NCBI GenBank assembly: GCA_951802425.1
Contig: OX637804.1
Location: forward strand, 1,736,001 to 1,800,000
DNA from: Clavaria fumosa
Lineage: Eukaryota; Basidiomycota; Agaricomycetes; Agaricales; Clavariaceae
Direction: 5' to 3'
Length of the DNA: 64,000 nt
Shown here in pieces: positions 48,794-60,241 of the stretch. The position numbers were made by a program, and so were the translations under genes. Under the pieces are notes generated by a model that ran no database searches, was not told the DNA's origin, and saw only the letters and a list, made by a program, of their open reading frames with translations. Numbering within the stretch: the stretch's first letter is position 1; each line of letters starts with the position of its first letter.

Positions 48794-50331
48794 CTATCCA
48801 CTCGTTAAAGCCCCTTCGAGTAATTCTAACGCGACTGAGGCCGACCCCCAAGAACTCTGAAATCCGGTGCCCCCATGACTGCAAGATCCCGAAATCAGAG
48901 AAAGCAAGAGCAGCCATAGGACAGAAATGATGTATCGATCGCTACGCACCCGTAGTTGTGTACGACAGGTACCTTCAAGCCGAGGCCCTTGACTTCGGCC
49001 CATTCGACCTCAAGCCGGATGCCGCCCTCGCGAGCCGGTCGTAGGCCGCAGCCCACCTCGACTTGGATGGCCACGAGGTCTTCGACCGTCGGAGTGCGAA
49101 GGGCGCGCACCTCTGGCGGGGCGAGCTCAGGACAGAGCGCCAGCCCACGTTGGAGGATGGCAGCCGTGGTTGCTGCTCTCGCATTTGGATACCTAGATGA
49201 TCGGGGGTCAAAAAATGAAGCGCCAAGACGATACATCAGCAACGCAACCAATCATTAGATTCCCTGGTCCCACCAACAATGACCTAGGTAGCAAAGGTAG
49301 GGTCAGAAGTCTAATTGTCTGTAAACGGATGGAGAATGATCTACGTCGCCGCCCCTTCTCGGGATGATATAAGTCGAGAGTCCGTCCGAGCTGGCCGCCG
49401 AACGACTAATTGTCACCCACGGCGCCTTCAGGAGGACAGTCTGCCCGCGGACAGGATACACGGTTTTGTCCTCAACGCCGCCTAGGAAACGTGCGCCGAG
49501 GCCAGCACACACTACGACGGCATCTGGAGGTTGCGCTCGCTGACCACAAAAGATGCCCCCGCCGCCCTCGATGATTTGATTAATGTGCTGGACCGCGGCG
49601 CGGACGACCGTGCCGCCGCTTGCGAGAAACCTTGCAAGAAGATAGTACAGGTACACTGGTGTGTCGATCGTCACGGTTGTGAACCCTACCCCGGACACAG
49701 TATTAGGCGGCAGAGCGGTGGTGGATATGTAGCGGAACTATGCAAGGACACGTTGCAAGCTTTTGAACCATGGAAATATGCCGACTCACGTCAGGTGCGT
49801 GCTCCATGGGATGTTGAGAAATAACTTCGCGGTAGTATTCCTCCTGAGGCGTGCGCATAAGGCAACCTTCCGCCGCCCCTCTTGGAGAAGAGAGCTCCCA
49901 CAACACCTCGAACGTTTCACGCTCTACACCTGCGCTCGGAGTAAAAGTTGTTGAGCTCGTGCTGCCTCATCCCGAGGCAGAATCACAGAAGGCTGTCCAT
50001 GACAGATAACGCACGTTGCTGCAACGCATTCCCGCCGGGATTACTTGAATGGTGCGCGCCCTATCATCAGAGTCTAACAGTCAGAGGTGTCAGGGCCAGG
50101 GAATTAAGGAACTTACCGCCCAGTGGCTAGTGAAGCGGATAGTCTTGGGATCGCTTGGGAGAGTCTCCGCTATAACTGTCACTCTATAGCCTCCTCTCTC
50201 CTGGATCTTGACGGCGGTTGTGAGACCAATCACACCTGGATGTCAATTTCGTTCAGACCTCTTCGCTAGATATCTGCGATTTATGATTTACCTGCACCTA
50301 TTACCGTGATGTTCTTGAGCTGACCAGCCAT
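48794..50331 (-). CDS. DAO1: D-amino-acid oxidase
   Basis: This FAD enzyme oxidises D-amino acids to keto acids, ammonia and peroxide, and is usually peroxisomal in fungi. ATG 50331 gives MAGQLKNITVIGAG and, after an intron, VIGLTTAVKIQERGGYRVTV, the FAD Rossmann motif, then AETLPSDPKTIRFTSHWA. SGVGFTTVTIDTPVYLYYLL, DAVVVCAGLGARFLGG, YPVRGQTVLLKAPW and YIIPRRGGDV follow in family order. The C-terminal exons give GLRPAREGGIRLEVEW and VPVVHNYG joined to HGGTGFQSSWGSA, the D-amino-acid oxidase signature. It ends EGALTSG, without the SKL-type peroxisomal signal usual in fungi, unless an unseen 3' intron adds one. Start and splice sites look sound. Confidence 0.92.
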
Positions 50332-50678
50332 AGTGAAAATCAGATAACGAGCGTACTAGGACTGGGATATGAAACGATTTGAATTTACAAAAGTCCTTTC
50401 TAACTAGCCTCAAAATCCAGTGGTGCATTGTACACAAGCCGTGGCGGATTCAAAAGGTTGCGTACTAGAAGAGTCTTATAATTCCTCATCGGTAACGGTC
50501 GAAGGTCAAACAGCCAACTAAAGTCATCTAACCACATCAAAGTCATCAAGACTACACCTTCCAAGGAACTCACGAAGATCGATACATTATATAAATTCAC
50601 GCCGCAACTAACCAGGCCTACATCAAGCCGTTCAGTGAATCAAGCAAGACGCAAAAGAACTGCACTCACACGGTTCAC
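50332..50678. other. Intergenic region upstream of D-amino-acid oxidase
   Basis: 347 bp between the D-amino-acid oxidase start and the SRE1 stop, presumably the oxidase promoter. No motif recognised. Confidence 0.5.
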
Positions 50679-53600
50679 TCATCTTCCCCACTTCGCCGCC
50701 CTCTCTCTATCAACAAGCATATCGACTACACGGTCCCTCGCGTCCTCCACAAGGCTCGCAACGTCCTCGCCCCACGCCTCGCGCTGCTCAAACACTGGTG
50801 CGCCTAGCGCTAGGCGGAGCGCTAGGCCTTCTCCGCGGGCGCCAGGGCTTGGTGGGGGCGAGAGCGGCGCCACAGCCGCGGCAGTGGTAGCACTGGGGAA
50901 CACACGTCGGTATAACACGACCGCACTCAATAACGCCCTGACGCCCTTCATTCCCTCCTCCTCTTGTTCCTTTATCACCTCCTTTGGCACGGCCTCCCCA
51001 GAGGCTGCCACAGCCGGCAACGACAATGTACATGACTCGTCGCCCGCCGTCGCGCCTTCGAGAAGTGCGGCAAGCATCGCCGTGCGCCCACCGAGCGATT
51101 TGGCAGCCTCAACTGTGGCCTCCTGCTCGGACCGCTCGCTCTTCTCTCTCTCCGCGCGGGCGTCCAGGTCTAGATCTGCTTCCTCTTCTTGCACCGTTGC
51201 AGACACAACGCGCACAAAGAGTAACGCTGCGTACTTCTTCATTCTCTCCACAAGCAATTCTTGCGCCAACACCTTCATCGGCGTCATCATTGCTGCCGAC
51301 TCCTCTCCGCTCTCCGCGAGGAGCTCTGTTGCTTTGATCTTGTTCTGGCGGCGACGGAGCCGTTCCGCCGCGTCGTGCACCGACAGGTCCTGGAGAACCA
51401 CTCGTTCGTACGGCGACAGGCGCTCGGCGGCCGCACGCGACCACAGTTGTGCTGCTCGCTCGCCGAAAAGAGGTTGTACGACGAGCGCCAGTGTCACTAG
51501 CTCAGACGTAGACACGGATGGGGAGCGCGAGATGTGAGAGGACAAGTACCAGTACGTCTGTAGGCGCGTGACGAGCGAGACAGACGCTAGTGACAAAAAG
51601 AAAACAGGTGAGTCCTGCTTCCATGCAAACACGGGGAAAGAGACATACCCTGTAGGGCAGCTGACTGGCCCCGCTTCGTCCACTCGTTCCGTCCCATCCC
51701 CATTGATTTCCAAGCGCCAACTCCGATCCAGCGCATGACGGCCTGCAGATCAAAAGCCTTTGTGGGCAACGCATCCCTAGACGCGGGGCGTTTGTCGTGG
51801 TCGTCGCCGAAGCTCGATAGAAGGGGCACAGCCGATCCAAAAGGCGCCAAACGGCGGGCGGGGTTCCATTTGTTCAGGATGGGCACCCACGGTGCGACGA
51901 TCGACAGCAGCACCAGCACTGACACGAACAAGTGGAAAGCGTGCATTGTGTCGCGCCACCCGTACGTACCCTGGGCCATCAACATGGACGCCGCAGCATG
52001 TCCGTGGCCCAAGACCGACCCGGAATGAGTGGGCGGGTGGGCGGAAGGCGCAGACGGAGTATTGTAGGCTGTGGTGAACGGCGAACCGAAGAATGAAAAC
52101 AGTGCAAAGGTCGCGAGCAGATACTGTTGCGCTTGTCCTTGACGTTGCACTTGACCAGGGTCATCCGAGGACTCTGCCGACGCGAAGGACGACGGCGGCG
52201 AGAGCTGCACCGACTTCCGGGGCCTCCCCCGCTTCTTCCTCTCCGGTGGGGCGATACCCTGCAGCTGCATCGGGAGGCTCATCTCGCCCATTACGCCCGC
52301 CACCTTGGGTATCATCTTCTCCTTGTGCGCTTCTTTCGCAATCCTGAGCTTCTTGCTCGATCTTCCTTCCCCAGCTCCGTCAGTCTCACCCTCCAAGTCG
52401 CCCTCCTCGTCCTCATCGTCGCTGCACATCTCGCCCACCTTCTCCTCTTCCTCCACCTCGTCTGTTTCCGGCCCACCGAACTGCTCCTGCCAATTGCTCT
52501 CCCACTCCTTGAGCAGCGCAGGGCCACCGACGAGTCCACACAGGAGAGATTTCAAACCGTTCTGTTCACGCTTGAGGCGTGCCTCTCGCTTCTTGAGAAC
52601 ACTGACAGGACATTTCAGCGGTCACAACTCGGGTGCACAAATGGCAGCATACCGAATGTACTCCACAGCCTTACCCAACACATTTGCCTTGCTCACCTTG
52701 GTGGCGACCTTGACGCCGTCCACGAATCCCCGGGCGTCGACAATGTCAGCCCAGACTCCGCCGTTCCCATCCTTCGCTTTGTGGTCCAGAACACGCAATG
52801 CAGGCACTGCCGCGCGCAGACTCTGTATGCGTGCATTGAGGTTCGTCCGGTAGCGGCGCTCGATCGTCGTATGGGACGTCTTTGGGCGACAACTGATCAC
52901 AAGCGTCGGCGGAGGTGCGGAGCCCGCAGTCGGCGGCGACTCCGGACCTGGCGAAGAGGAAGCCGAGGTCGACGGAGAAGGGGGCTTGATGACGGGCTGA
53001 CGTTTGGGCGGGCGGACATGGGCTTTGGTTGGTTTCAGGGGACGCACGACGGACATTCTGGCCTGCTGTGATGCTGCACAAGTCTGTGAGGAAAAGGGGT
53101 TCCAGCCAACTGGAGACAGGGGAAGCTCACAAAGGTGACCGGGCACACCGCCTGGAACGGCTAGCATGACTCCCGCCGCTTGGCGCACGCGCTCAGCGAG
53201 CTCATCCGCAGGGTCGGCGATGCTACTGGTGCAAGAGTCGGTGGAAGGGGCACCTTGGCTGTTCTCGAGCACAGGAGAAAGAGAGGCGCCGGAGGAGGAT
53301 GAGGACGAGGTGGTGCTAAGACGGCGAGGTTTAGCATCGGTAGGAACGGGCGCGGGTGTGAATGTGAAGGGGAAGGTGGCGGAAAGCAGGTCTTGAGAGA
53401 GGGAGTTATAAGAAGGGGCGTTTGTAAAAGGCGCGACAGTGTAAGGTCCATGCGGATCAAATTGGAGTGCACTCGGGTCGATGGACATAGTCTGGTTGAA
53501 GTCCATGTCGAGAGGCAGATTCATATTATAATCTAGAGAGAAGTCTGGAAATTTGGAACCGCCCATGGCAGCTTTGTTGTTGCTGTCTGTGAAGTGGTTG

Positions 53601-53770
53601 GACTGCCAGAGGGAGGAAAACTGCGACCACTCGACATCTTGAGAGGCCGAGTCTCGAGACGAGGAAGAATCATGAATAAGAAGGTTGAGCGGGTCGGAAG
53701 GGTCCAAAGCGAGGTCAGTGGCCATGGCGGTATCGAGACCGTCCATAAAGACGATGCGAACGTTAAACAC
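50679..53770 (-). CDS. SRE1: SREBP-type membrane-bound transcription factor (Sre1)
   Basis: SREBPs are ER-membrane precursors whose bHLH part is released to activate sterol and, in fungi, hypoxia genes. The N-terminal part (MDGLDTAMATDLALDPSDPL from ATG 53746, or ATG 53770) is acidic and Ser-rich. The bHLH reads TSHTTIERRYRTNLNARIQS with the Tyr diagnostic of SREBPs, continuing through an extended loop to VLGKAVEYIRYA. An acidic stretch (TDEVEEEEKVGEMCSDDEDE) and a GRPRK basic motif follow. Then come two membrane spans, YLLATFALFSFFGSPF and AFHLFVSVLVLLSIVAPWVP, in the hairpin layout of SREBPs. A final domain (about 50679-51540; ELVTLALVVQPLFGERAAQL, VVLQDLSVHDAAERLRRRQN) is probably the DUF2014-type C-terminus. 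The gene is divergent from the sphingolipid desaturase. Confidence 0.9.
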
Positions 53771-54133
53771 GATAAGAACGACGGTGAGGACGACGACAAG
53801 GGTGCTGGTGGTATTGGTCTAAGCTGTGTGAATTGTCGAGCAGGATCGTACGACAGTGGATTATTCAACCCTAACCCTAAGAGGCTTGAATTGAACCTAA
53901 CCCTAGAACAGCACCACGAAACCCTCCATGTAACCGTGTTGCAATGGATCTCTAACCGAGATTTTGACAGCAATCAGGACTAGGCTGAGCCAGCTTGGTT
54001 GCCCAATTATTACAACCAGGTTGCTGCGGTCAAGTGCGGCGAGTCGTTTGGTTTAGCGCGTTTTTTGAGGGGCGCGTCGAAGCATGCTCGTGCGTGCCCG
54101 AATTCCCACCACTGCAGCTCTTCCTCCTCGGTC
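53771..54133. promoter_or_regulatory. Divergent SRE1 / sphingolipid desaturase promoter
   Basis: 363 bp between the start codons. It carries two telomere-like motifs, AACCCTAACCCTAA at 53867-53880 and AACCTAACCCTAG at 53894-53906, and a CCAAT at 54003-54007. No clear sterol-regulatory element was found by eye. Confidence 0.6.
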
Positions 54134-55541
54134 ATGAAGGACTCAACACAACACATAGGTACACACTCCCAGTCCTCATTCTATTCCCCGTTTCTGACGA
54201 GGACTAGACTTCAGTCTGTACGGCGGCGCTGAGTCTCTTTCCGAAGGCAGTGACCGCTCCCCTCGGCGCACCGTGTTGTCGTCGCCCACGGCGCGCGACA
54301 ACGGGCGCGCACACCCCGCCCCACCCCAGGACCCGTCCGACTTCCTCTGGCTCATGACCGAAGAGCCACACCGCACGCGCCGCATGCAGATCCTCAAAGC
54401 GCACCCCGAGGTAAATTGAAAACAATATATAAAAAACCGTCGTCTGTCTTAGGTGCCTGTCGTTGATCGCGTCTTGACTGAATTGCAGGTTACGCAACTA
54501 ATGGGCCATGAGCCGCTCACTAAATACGTCGTGCTTCTCGTCGTGGCCCTCCAACTGATCGTCGCTTACCTCCTACGCCATACCCCGCCCCTCTCGCTCC
54601 GCTTCCTCATCACCGCGTACATCGTCGGTGGTACTGCGAACCATAACCTGTTCCTCGCAATACACGAGATCACACATAACCTCGCCTTCAAGGGCATCCT
54701 CCCCAACAAAGTCCTCGCCATTGTTGCCAATTTGCCCATCGGCGTGCCCTACTCTGCCGCCTTCAAGGTCAGGAAGAACTCCTTTGTTGTCTCTCTTACA
54801 CACACCTGACGCCACACAGAAATATCACATCGAACACCACAAGCACCTAGGTGAAGACGGGATAGATACGGATCTGCCCTCCCACCTCGAGCTCCTGCTA
54901 CTCAACAACGTTCTGGGCAAGACATTCTTCGCGTGGGTCGCCTTGCCCTCCACCCCACCACTAAAATTTAGTCCACACCAATAGCACATTCCAAATATTT
55001 TTCTACGCCCTCCGTCCCGCCCTCGTCCGGCGACAAGCCCTCACACGCACACACCTCGCCAATGCCGTCGCACAGCTTCTCTTCGACAGCGCGCTTCTGC
55101 AGCTCTTCGGCCCCCGCCCGCTGCTCTACCTCCTCGCGTCCAGCTTCTTCGCCGGTTCGCTCCACCCATCCGCAGGCCATTTCATCGCCGAGCATTACCT
55201 CTGGGACGGCCTCGAGCAGGAGACGTACAGCTATTACGGCCCCATGAATGTCCTCGCTTACAACGTGTGTCTCGCCAAACCCCTCTCTCTCCGTTCGCCA
55301 TTTCAATTGATGTGGCACTATTCGCCCTGCACAGGTTGGGTACCATAATGAGCATCACGACTTTCCGTCTATCCCGTGGACGCGCCTTCCGCGTTTGCGC
55401 GCGCTTGCACCCGAGTTCTACGACACGCTCCCCTCGCACCCTTCCTGGCCGATGGTCATTTTGAACTTTATCCGTGACCCGGAGGTCGGCGTGTTTGCGC
55501 GCGCCAAGAGGTTACAATTACAGCGGGCGCGCGATAAATAG
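54134..55541 (+). CDS. DES1: Sphingolipid delta-4 desaturase (DEGS family)
   Basis: This ER-membrane desaturase introduces the 4,5-double bond into dihydroceramide. Exon 1 is only 25 bp (MKDSTQHI, ATG 54134); the intron 54159-54206 restores the frame to DFSLYGGAESLSEGSD. The conserved head DPSDFLWLMTEEPHRTRRMQ and VTQLMGHEPLTKYVV is typical of the family. Histidine boxes are HEITH, HIEHHKHLG and HNEHHDFPSIPWTRLP, in the expected order, with hydrophobic spans such as VVLLVVALQLIVAYLL and FLITAYIVGGTANHNLFLAI. The C-terminus (FIRDPEVGVFARAKRLQLQR, ARDK) ends at 55541. All iron-ligand boxes are intact. The shared promoter with SRE1 would suit joint lipid control, but that is inference. Confidence 0.93.
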
Positions 55542-55714
55542 AGCGAGCGAAATCGAGACGTCGATCAGCTCTTTCCTTTTTGGACATGACTAGGATCTTA
55601 GAATGGGCGTTATTTCGCCGTTGATACATTTCGTTTACAAGCTTCTACAGAACATGCGTAGGAGGTAAGGACTGCCCGCCCCGAAGTCATTGAGGCTCCA
55701 GGTGTGCTGAGAGC

Positions 55715-56174
55715 CTACTGGGTTGTGACGATGCCATCCAATTCTGAAGACAGACATCGCTCAAAGACTGGACGGGATAGCGGGTTTAGCGAGAATCACG
55801 CACCTATGTTGCTAATCGGACCGTTTGGAAGGAGGCAGGAGGTTCGAAGATACTCCTCTGTCTCAATCGGAACACTTGCGGAGAAGCCCTGACGATGCGA
55901 TCAACAACAGGGTACATTGAGAAACCGATGAAGCGCCAGTGCCACACTCACTTTGATCAAGGTGAACACCTTTAACACGCGTCCGCCTTTGACCGTGTCA
56001 GCGATTGTGAAGATTGGAAAAAACAGCCAGAACCGTGGTCGGTGATGTAATCCATCGTTCTCTTTATCTCTTCGTCGGTGGCGCTTTCCTTGAAGGAGAT
56101 AATTACTTCTGCGTGCAATAGTCATTGTGAATGGCCAGTGCTAGTATAGCTGTGGTACTATTACCGTTGGACAT
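55715..56174 (-). CDS. Small proteinase inhibitor I9 domain protein (PBI2-like)
   Basis: PBI2-type proteins inhibit vacuolar proteinase B. Five short exons splice into 77 residues: MSN, EVIISFKESATDEEIKRTMD, YITDHG, GRVLKVFTLIK, GFSASVPIETEEYL and, after a last intron, ELDGIVTTQ. The pattern (beta strand, helix with DEEI, GG, then strand and FSASVP, ending in DGxVTTQ) is that of the I9 inhibitor family, as used by subtilisin propeptides and PBI2. There is no signal peptide, so it is cytosolic or vacuolar by another route. The gene is too fragmented to appear as one open frame. The middle segment RTSCLLPNGPISNI is less typical, so the fourth exon border may move slightly. Confidence 0.75.
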
Positions 56175-56596
56175 GGTGAGTGGAGAGAGCAAAGCCCGAG
56201 GCCGGCGCAGTCGAAGCGCAAACCCGTTTTAAGCAAAAGCGGAAATTGTTCTGAAACCGGAGTTACAAATTTAAACTTGCTGAGTTTAAATAAGGTTGAA
56301 ATTCCGATTTACGTAATGACTAGTCACGTGAAACGTGCTTTTCCAAGCCATCGCTGGGCTGACCAACCTACTGCTAGCGTCGTCCAATGAGGAGGAGGAC
56401 AGGCGCAGAAACCCACTGCGAGTACAAACGTAAGTGCAGGATCGGCAGAGAGCACGACCACTGATCCTTGAGCCTATACAGAGATCTATTGCCCGCCCAA
56501 ATATGGTGTTTCAAGGAGGCGCCCGCCTTCCAATCCCCGCTTCGGACAAGCATGGTGCGGTGGGCTGCGCGTCAATCACATTGACTACGGACCACC
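56175..56596. promoter_or_regulatory. Divergent promoter region, I9 inhibitor / GNAT
   Basis: 422 bp between two start codons. It includes an A/T-rich stretch (56255-56320). No specific site recognised. Confidence 0.45.
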
Positions 56597-57987
56597 ATGA
56601 ATCTGCACGCCCAGAACATCTCTCTCTCTCCTGGTCTCATAGAGGACAATACCCTCCATGACTCCTCCCTCCAAGTCGCCCTTGACCTCTGGAACGAACT
56701 GCATCCAGTCTCGCTCGAGGCCTCCCAGTTCTCAGGCAAAAAGGACGATCTCAGCCTTTTCTCTTTCGCCGCTTCCTGCCTCTTCTTCGCCATCATCGTC
56801 AAGCCTTACACCCCAGATGATGACGATGACGACAATGACAGTGGCAACGCCCAAGCTTACGATGACGCCTGCTCCCGCATTGCGCGCCTCACTGCCCACG
56901 AGTCTCCGGAATGGGCCGATAACACCGATAACGGCTTAGACTACGCCTGCCACGAACCGCCATCACGATCGCTATCGTCATGGCTATCGTCCATTCCTCC
57001 CCGCACGCCTCCCCGTCCCCGCGCGGTGGGCCTCATATATTGCACCTCATCCCAGAGCGGCAAGGACGCCACGGGCGAGGTCAACATCGGCGTCGCCCTC
57101 GACCGCCGCTTCCGTGGTCGCGGCTTTGCCCGACAGGCCATCGAGCTCGTCCTCACGTGGGTGTTTGAATCGCTCCACTTCCACCGCGTACAGGCCTGTG
57201 TGGTCGACAACGAGGCCAAGGACCGTGCAATCACTCTCTTCACTCAACTGTATGTTCATGCCGCGTCCCCCATTTTAATTTCCGAGCTGAGAAAGCCCAC
57301 ACTAGCGGTTTCGTCTACGAAGGTATCCGTCGGCGATCGGCCCTCGGCGCACGAGACGGGACATGGAGGGATGTGATCTACCTCGCGATGTTAAACACGG
57401 AGTGGTTCATGCGGTCCTACTTTACGCCCGCGCCCTGGAGTGTCTGGAATGCGATGTTGGCACGTCAAGAGCAAGAACGTCAGGCACTCCTCCGATGGGA
57501 GCCTCCAAACGTCGGCGCCCGGCGCTTTCAACGGTCTGCGAGCCTCGAGACTCTCCGCGATGCTTCCACGCCGCAGTCCGTGTCCCCTCAGTCGGCTCAC
57601 GACGTCGGCGAGGAGGCATCTGGACAATCACACGCGACGGTCGATTCCTTACTCAAACCTCAGCAACGCGCGAGCGCTTCCAAGCCTAAGCACATGCCAC
57701 AACGCGCGAGCACTTCCAAGCTCAAACAAATGCAGCACCGCGTTAGGATACACACGTGGCGCGAAGCCGTACCGTCCGCATCTGATGATGACAGCGTGGT
57801 TAGCTTAGGCGACGCCGACGACGCCGATGATAACAGTTGCAGTGGCAATGGCGAAGACGGAGTTAGGGCCGACATCAATGACAAGGTGGAGGTTGAGACT
57901 GCTTCTGACGCGTTGGCGGAATGGGACTTGCTTTCGAGCAACAGCGGGTCTGATTTTGAATATTGCATGGATTCTTGCGCCAAATGA
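56597..57987 (+). CDS. GNAT-family N-acetyltransferase with acidic C-terminus
   Basis: GNAT enzymes transfer acetyl from acetyl-CoA to amines. From ATG 56597 the first 150 residues include an acidic insertion (DDDDDDNDSG). The GNAT core is GEVNIGVALDRRFRGRGFAR followed by QAIELVLTW, where RFRGRGFA is the acetyl-CoA pyrophosphate loop (R-x-x-G-x-G/A). VFESLHFHRVQACVVDNEA then follows, and after an intron (about 57251-57305) GFVYEGIRRRSAL and DVIYLAMLNTEWF, typical of RimJ/RimL-like acetyltransferases. A C-terminal extension of about 190 residues (57430-57987) is Ser/Gln/Asp-rich with no known domain. The substrate could be a protein N-terminus or a small molecule; the sequence does not say. 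Confidence 0.85.
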
Positions 57988-58351
57988 GGGGTTGCTGTGA
58001 CCCCGTGCCCCTTCGACACATTCGAGGGAGAGGTTACTTGCCGCTTCCATACGGTGTAAAAAGCTTCTTTTCGGAGATTCAGTGTAATTGTTAGCAACAA
58101 AAGTACTGCAACGAATTCCACCTCTCCCGAGTTACGAGCTCATTCAATTGTACTTCTATATGAGGATTCATGCTGGGATTCCTGTAAGACCATATGGGAG
58201 TGCACATCGTCTTGGTTTCAGTCTATTGATTCTCTATTTATAACATCGGCATACAGCAGGAGTAAGTTCTACCTACAGTTCAATGAATGAGTGACTAGCA
58301 TTGTGATGAGAGAAAATGCCACAACTGACGGTTGGCCTGTTTCGTCTATAG
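57988..58351. other. Convergent intergenic region
   Basis: 364 bp between the stops of the GNAT and HIS5 genes. Nothing recognised. Confidence 0.5.
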
Positions 58352-59780
58352 TTACGTTGTCTCCAGAACCTCTCTTAGCCTCTTCATCAGCACCGCGACT
58401 TCCTCCTCGGTCCCGACCGAGATGCGCAAGCAGGCCTCGCACCCAAGCTCATGTCCGCGGAAGCGGACGACGATGACGGGGAGGTGCGGCTCGGACGGCT
58501 CCGCGAGCGCGAGGTACACCGCTTTGGCCCGCGCGTTGTTGGGGCGGTGCGGGGGCGCGCGCTCAAGGATGGGCACGAGCACGAAGTTCGCGTGCGGCTG
58601 CGAGAGCGGCGCGCCGACGCCGAGCTCGCGCAGGTCGGCCAGTCCGCGGAGCAGCGTCGTGCGTAGACGGGTGATGGAATCGAGCTTGGCTCGGACGGCG
58701 GCGAGCGAGGACGCGGAGAAGGCGGAGAGCGCGAGCGCTGCGGTGGGTGTTGAGATATTGTAGGGTGCTTTGGTGTTGGACAGGATACGGATCAGACGTG
58801 GGGAGGAGAAAGCCATGCCTAACCTTTTTGTATGTCAATGATTTAGAAGAGGAAGTATTTCGGGGAGTGCTCACCGGATGCCGGCCAGCCCAAAGCCTTT
58901 GCTCAATGTTTGCATAATGACTACGTTGTCAAATTCGGACAGGAGAGAGATAGCGCTTGAGCCGGGTGGGGAGAAATCAACGTATGCCTCATCGACCACA
59001 ACAATGCCATTGAAGGAAGGGTAAGCTAAAATTCTTAGAAGCACACAAGAGCAGATGAGTCGAATTTACAGGGAGATTGGTGTAGGGAGAGGGGATTCAC
59101 TCACTCTCTAATGGAGGGAAGGGGAATCAATGTGCCGGTAGGATTCCCGGGAGAGCATAGGAAAATCAGTTTGATGCACGGATTAGCGTCAATCATTTTT
59201 TTAACCTGCAGGGAGAGGAATGTCGGAGGCTCAGTTCTCCAACTGAAATATTCTAGACGGTTAATTCACAGACTTCTTCTGTCCTCAGTTCGAACCTCCC
59301 GACCCCGTCCTTCCCTTCTAATTCGAGGTGGCACTTGAGGATACCGATGTCGTTCACATGAGCGGCAACGGAATACATCCCATACGTGGGTGGTGTCAAC
59401 AGTATCTTGTCATCCCCACCTGGCTTGACGCAAATGCGCATTAGGAGGTCGATTATCTCGTCGCTGCCTACTCCCAGGAAGACGTGATCCACCTGGTTCT
59501 TGCTTAGGCCGCGCGACTCTGCGATGGATGCCTTGAGGTCGTCATGCGATGGAGAAGGATAGCGATGCAAGTCATAGTTTAAGATGTTGTGATATTTTAG
59601 GAGGTCTACTTCGGACGTGAGCGAGAGAGGGTGGCCATGCGAGTTTTCGTTGGCGTCGAGGAGGATGCCAGAGCTGTAGTCGTCGCGGGCGCACCGATAA
59701 GGCTGAAGTGCGAGAATGTTCGGACGAATAACGCGCTCGATGTCAAAGTGCGGTGGATTACCAAGTTTTTTCGAATCCAT
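58352..59780 (-). CDS. HIS5: Histidinol-phosphate aminotransferase
   Basis: HisC (His5 in yeast) is a PLP enzyme that makes histidinol phosphate in histidine synthesis. The likely start is ATG 59780 (MDSKKLGNPPHFDIERVIRP); the frame also continues upstream to 59822 (MVQNPFTVPVLLKAM), which is less typical. Family landmarks in order: NILALQPYRCARDDY, LLDANENSHG, LHRYPSPSHDDLKASIA, VFLGVGSDEIIDLLMRIC, then after introns CSPGNPTG-type sequence (about 59160), VVVDEAYVDFSPPG, and QTLSKGFGLAGIRLGMAF with the PLP Lys. The C-terminal exon ends GTEEEVAVLMKRLREVLETT. No targeting signal is evident. A Gcn4-type TGACTC site lies 61 bp upstream of the ATG. Confidence 0.92.
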
Positions 59781-60241
59781 GGCCTTGAGCAATACGGGTA
59801 CTGTAAAGGGATTCTGCACCAAGCGCGATCATCGATCGTCGAGTCACGCGTGTATGTAAACCATTACCATACAATAAAGCAGTGCTACTACACTGACAAT
59901 TGTCGTTGCTGCACAAAGCCAATTAAAATCATGCAATATGTACTGACGTGTGATAATACATGAAGTGGGCTCATGGTTATGCCCTTTTCCTCTCCAGTTT
60001 TGCGCTATTATTCATACCAATGAGTGCTATTCAGCCCAGGATTATCTAAGCATGTTACATGCACTGCACGAGATTGCCCGATCACACAGCCAAGCGTGAG
60101 TACGAAGTCTCCCTTCGACCACCACGGCGACCCGCGATATTCCAATACGTGGGTTACCTCGCGCTGGTTGCGCTTCGTGCGTTTCGGAGTACACCCCACC
60201 CTCAACCCTTATATCTGCTCAGGCCTTAGGATATTACCGTC
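59781..60241. promoter_or_regulatory. Divergent HIS5 / ubiquitin protease promoter
   Basis: 461 bp between the start codons. It contains the TGACTC core at 59841-59846 (minus strand). No other specific motif recognised. Confidence 0.55.
59841..59846 (-). promoter_or_regulatory. Gcn4/Cpc1-type TGACTC site
   Basis: TGACTC, the core of the general amino-acid control element, reads toward HIS5 in the context CACGCGTGACTCGACG. Position and target gene fit, but a six-base match is weak alone. Confidence 0.5.
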
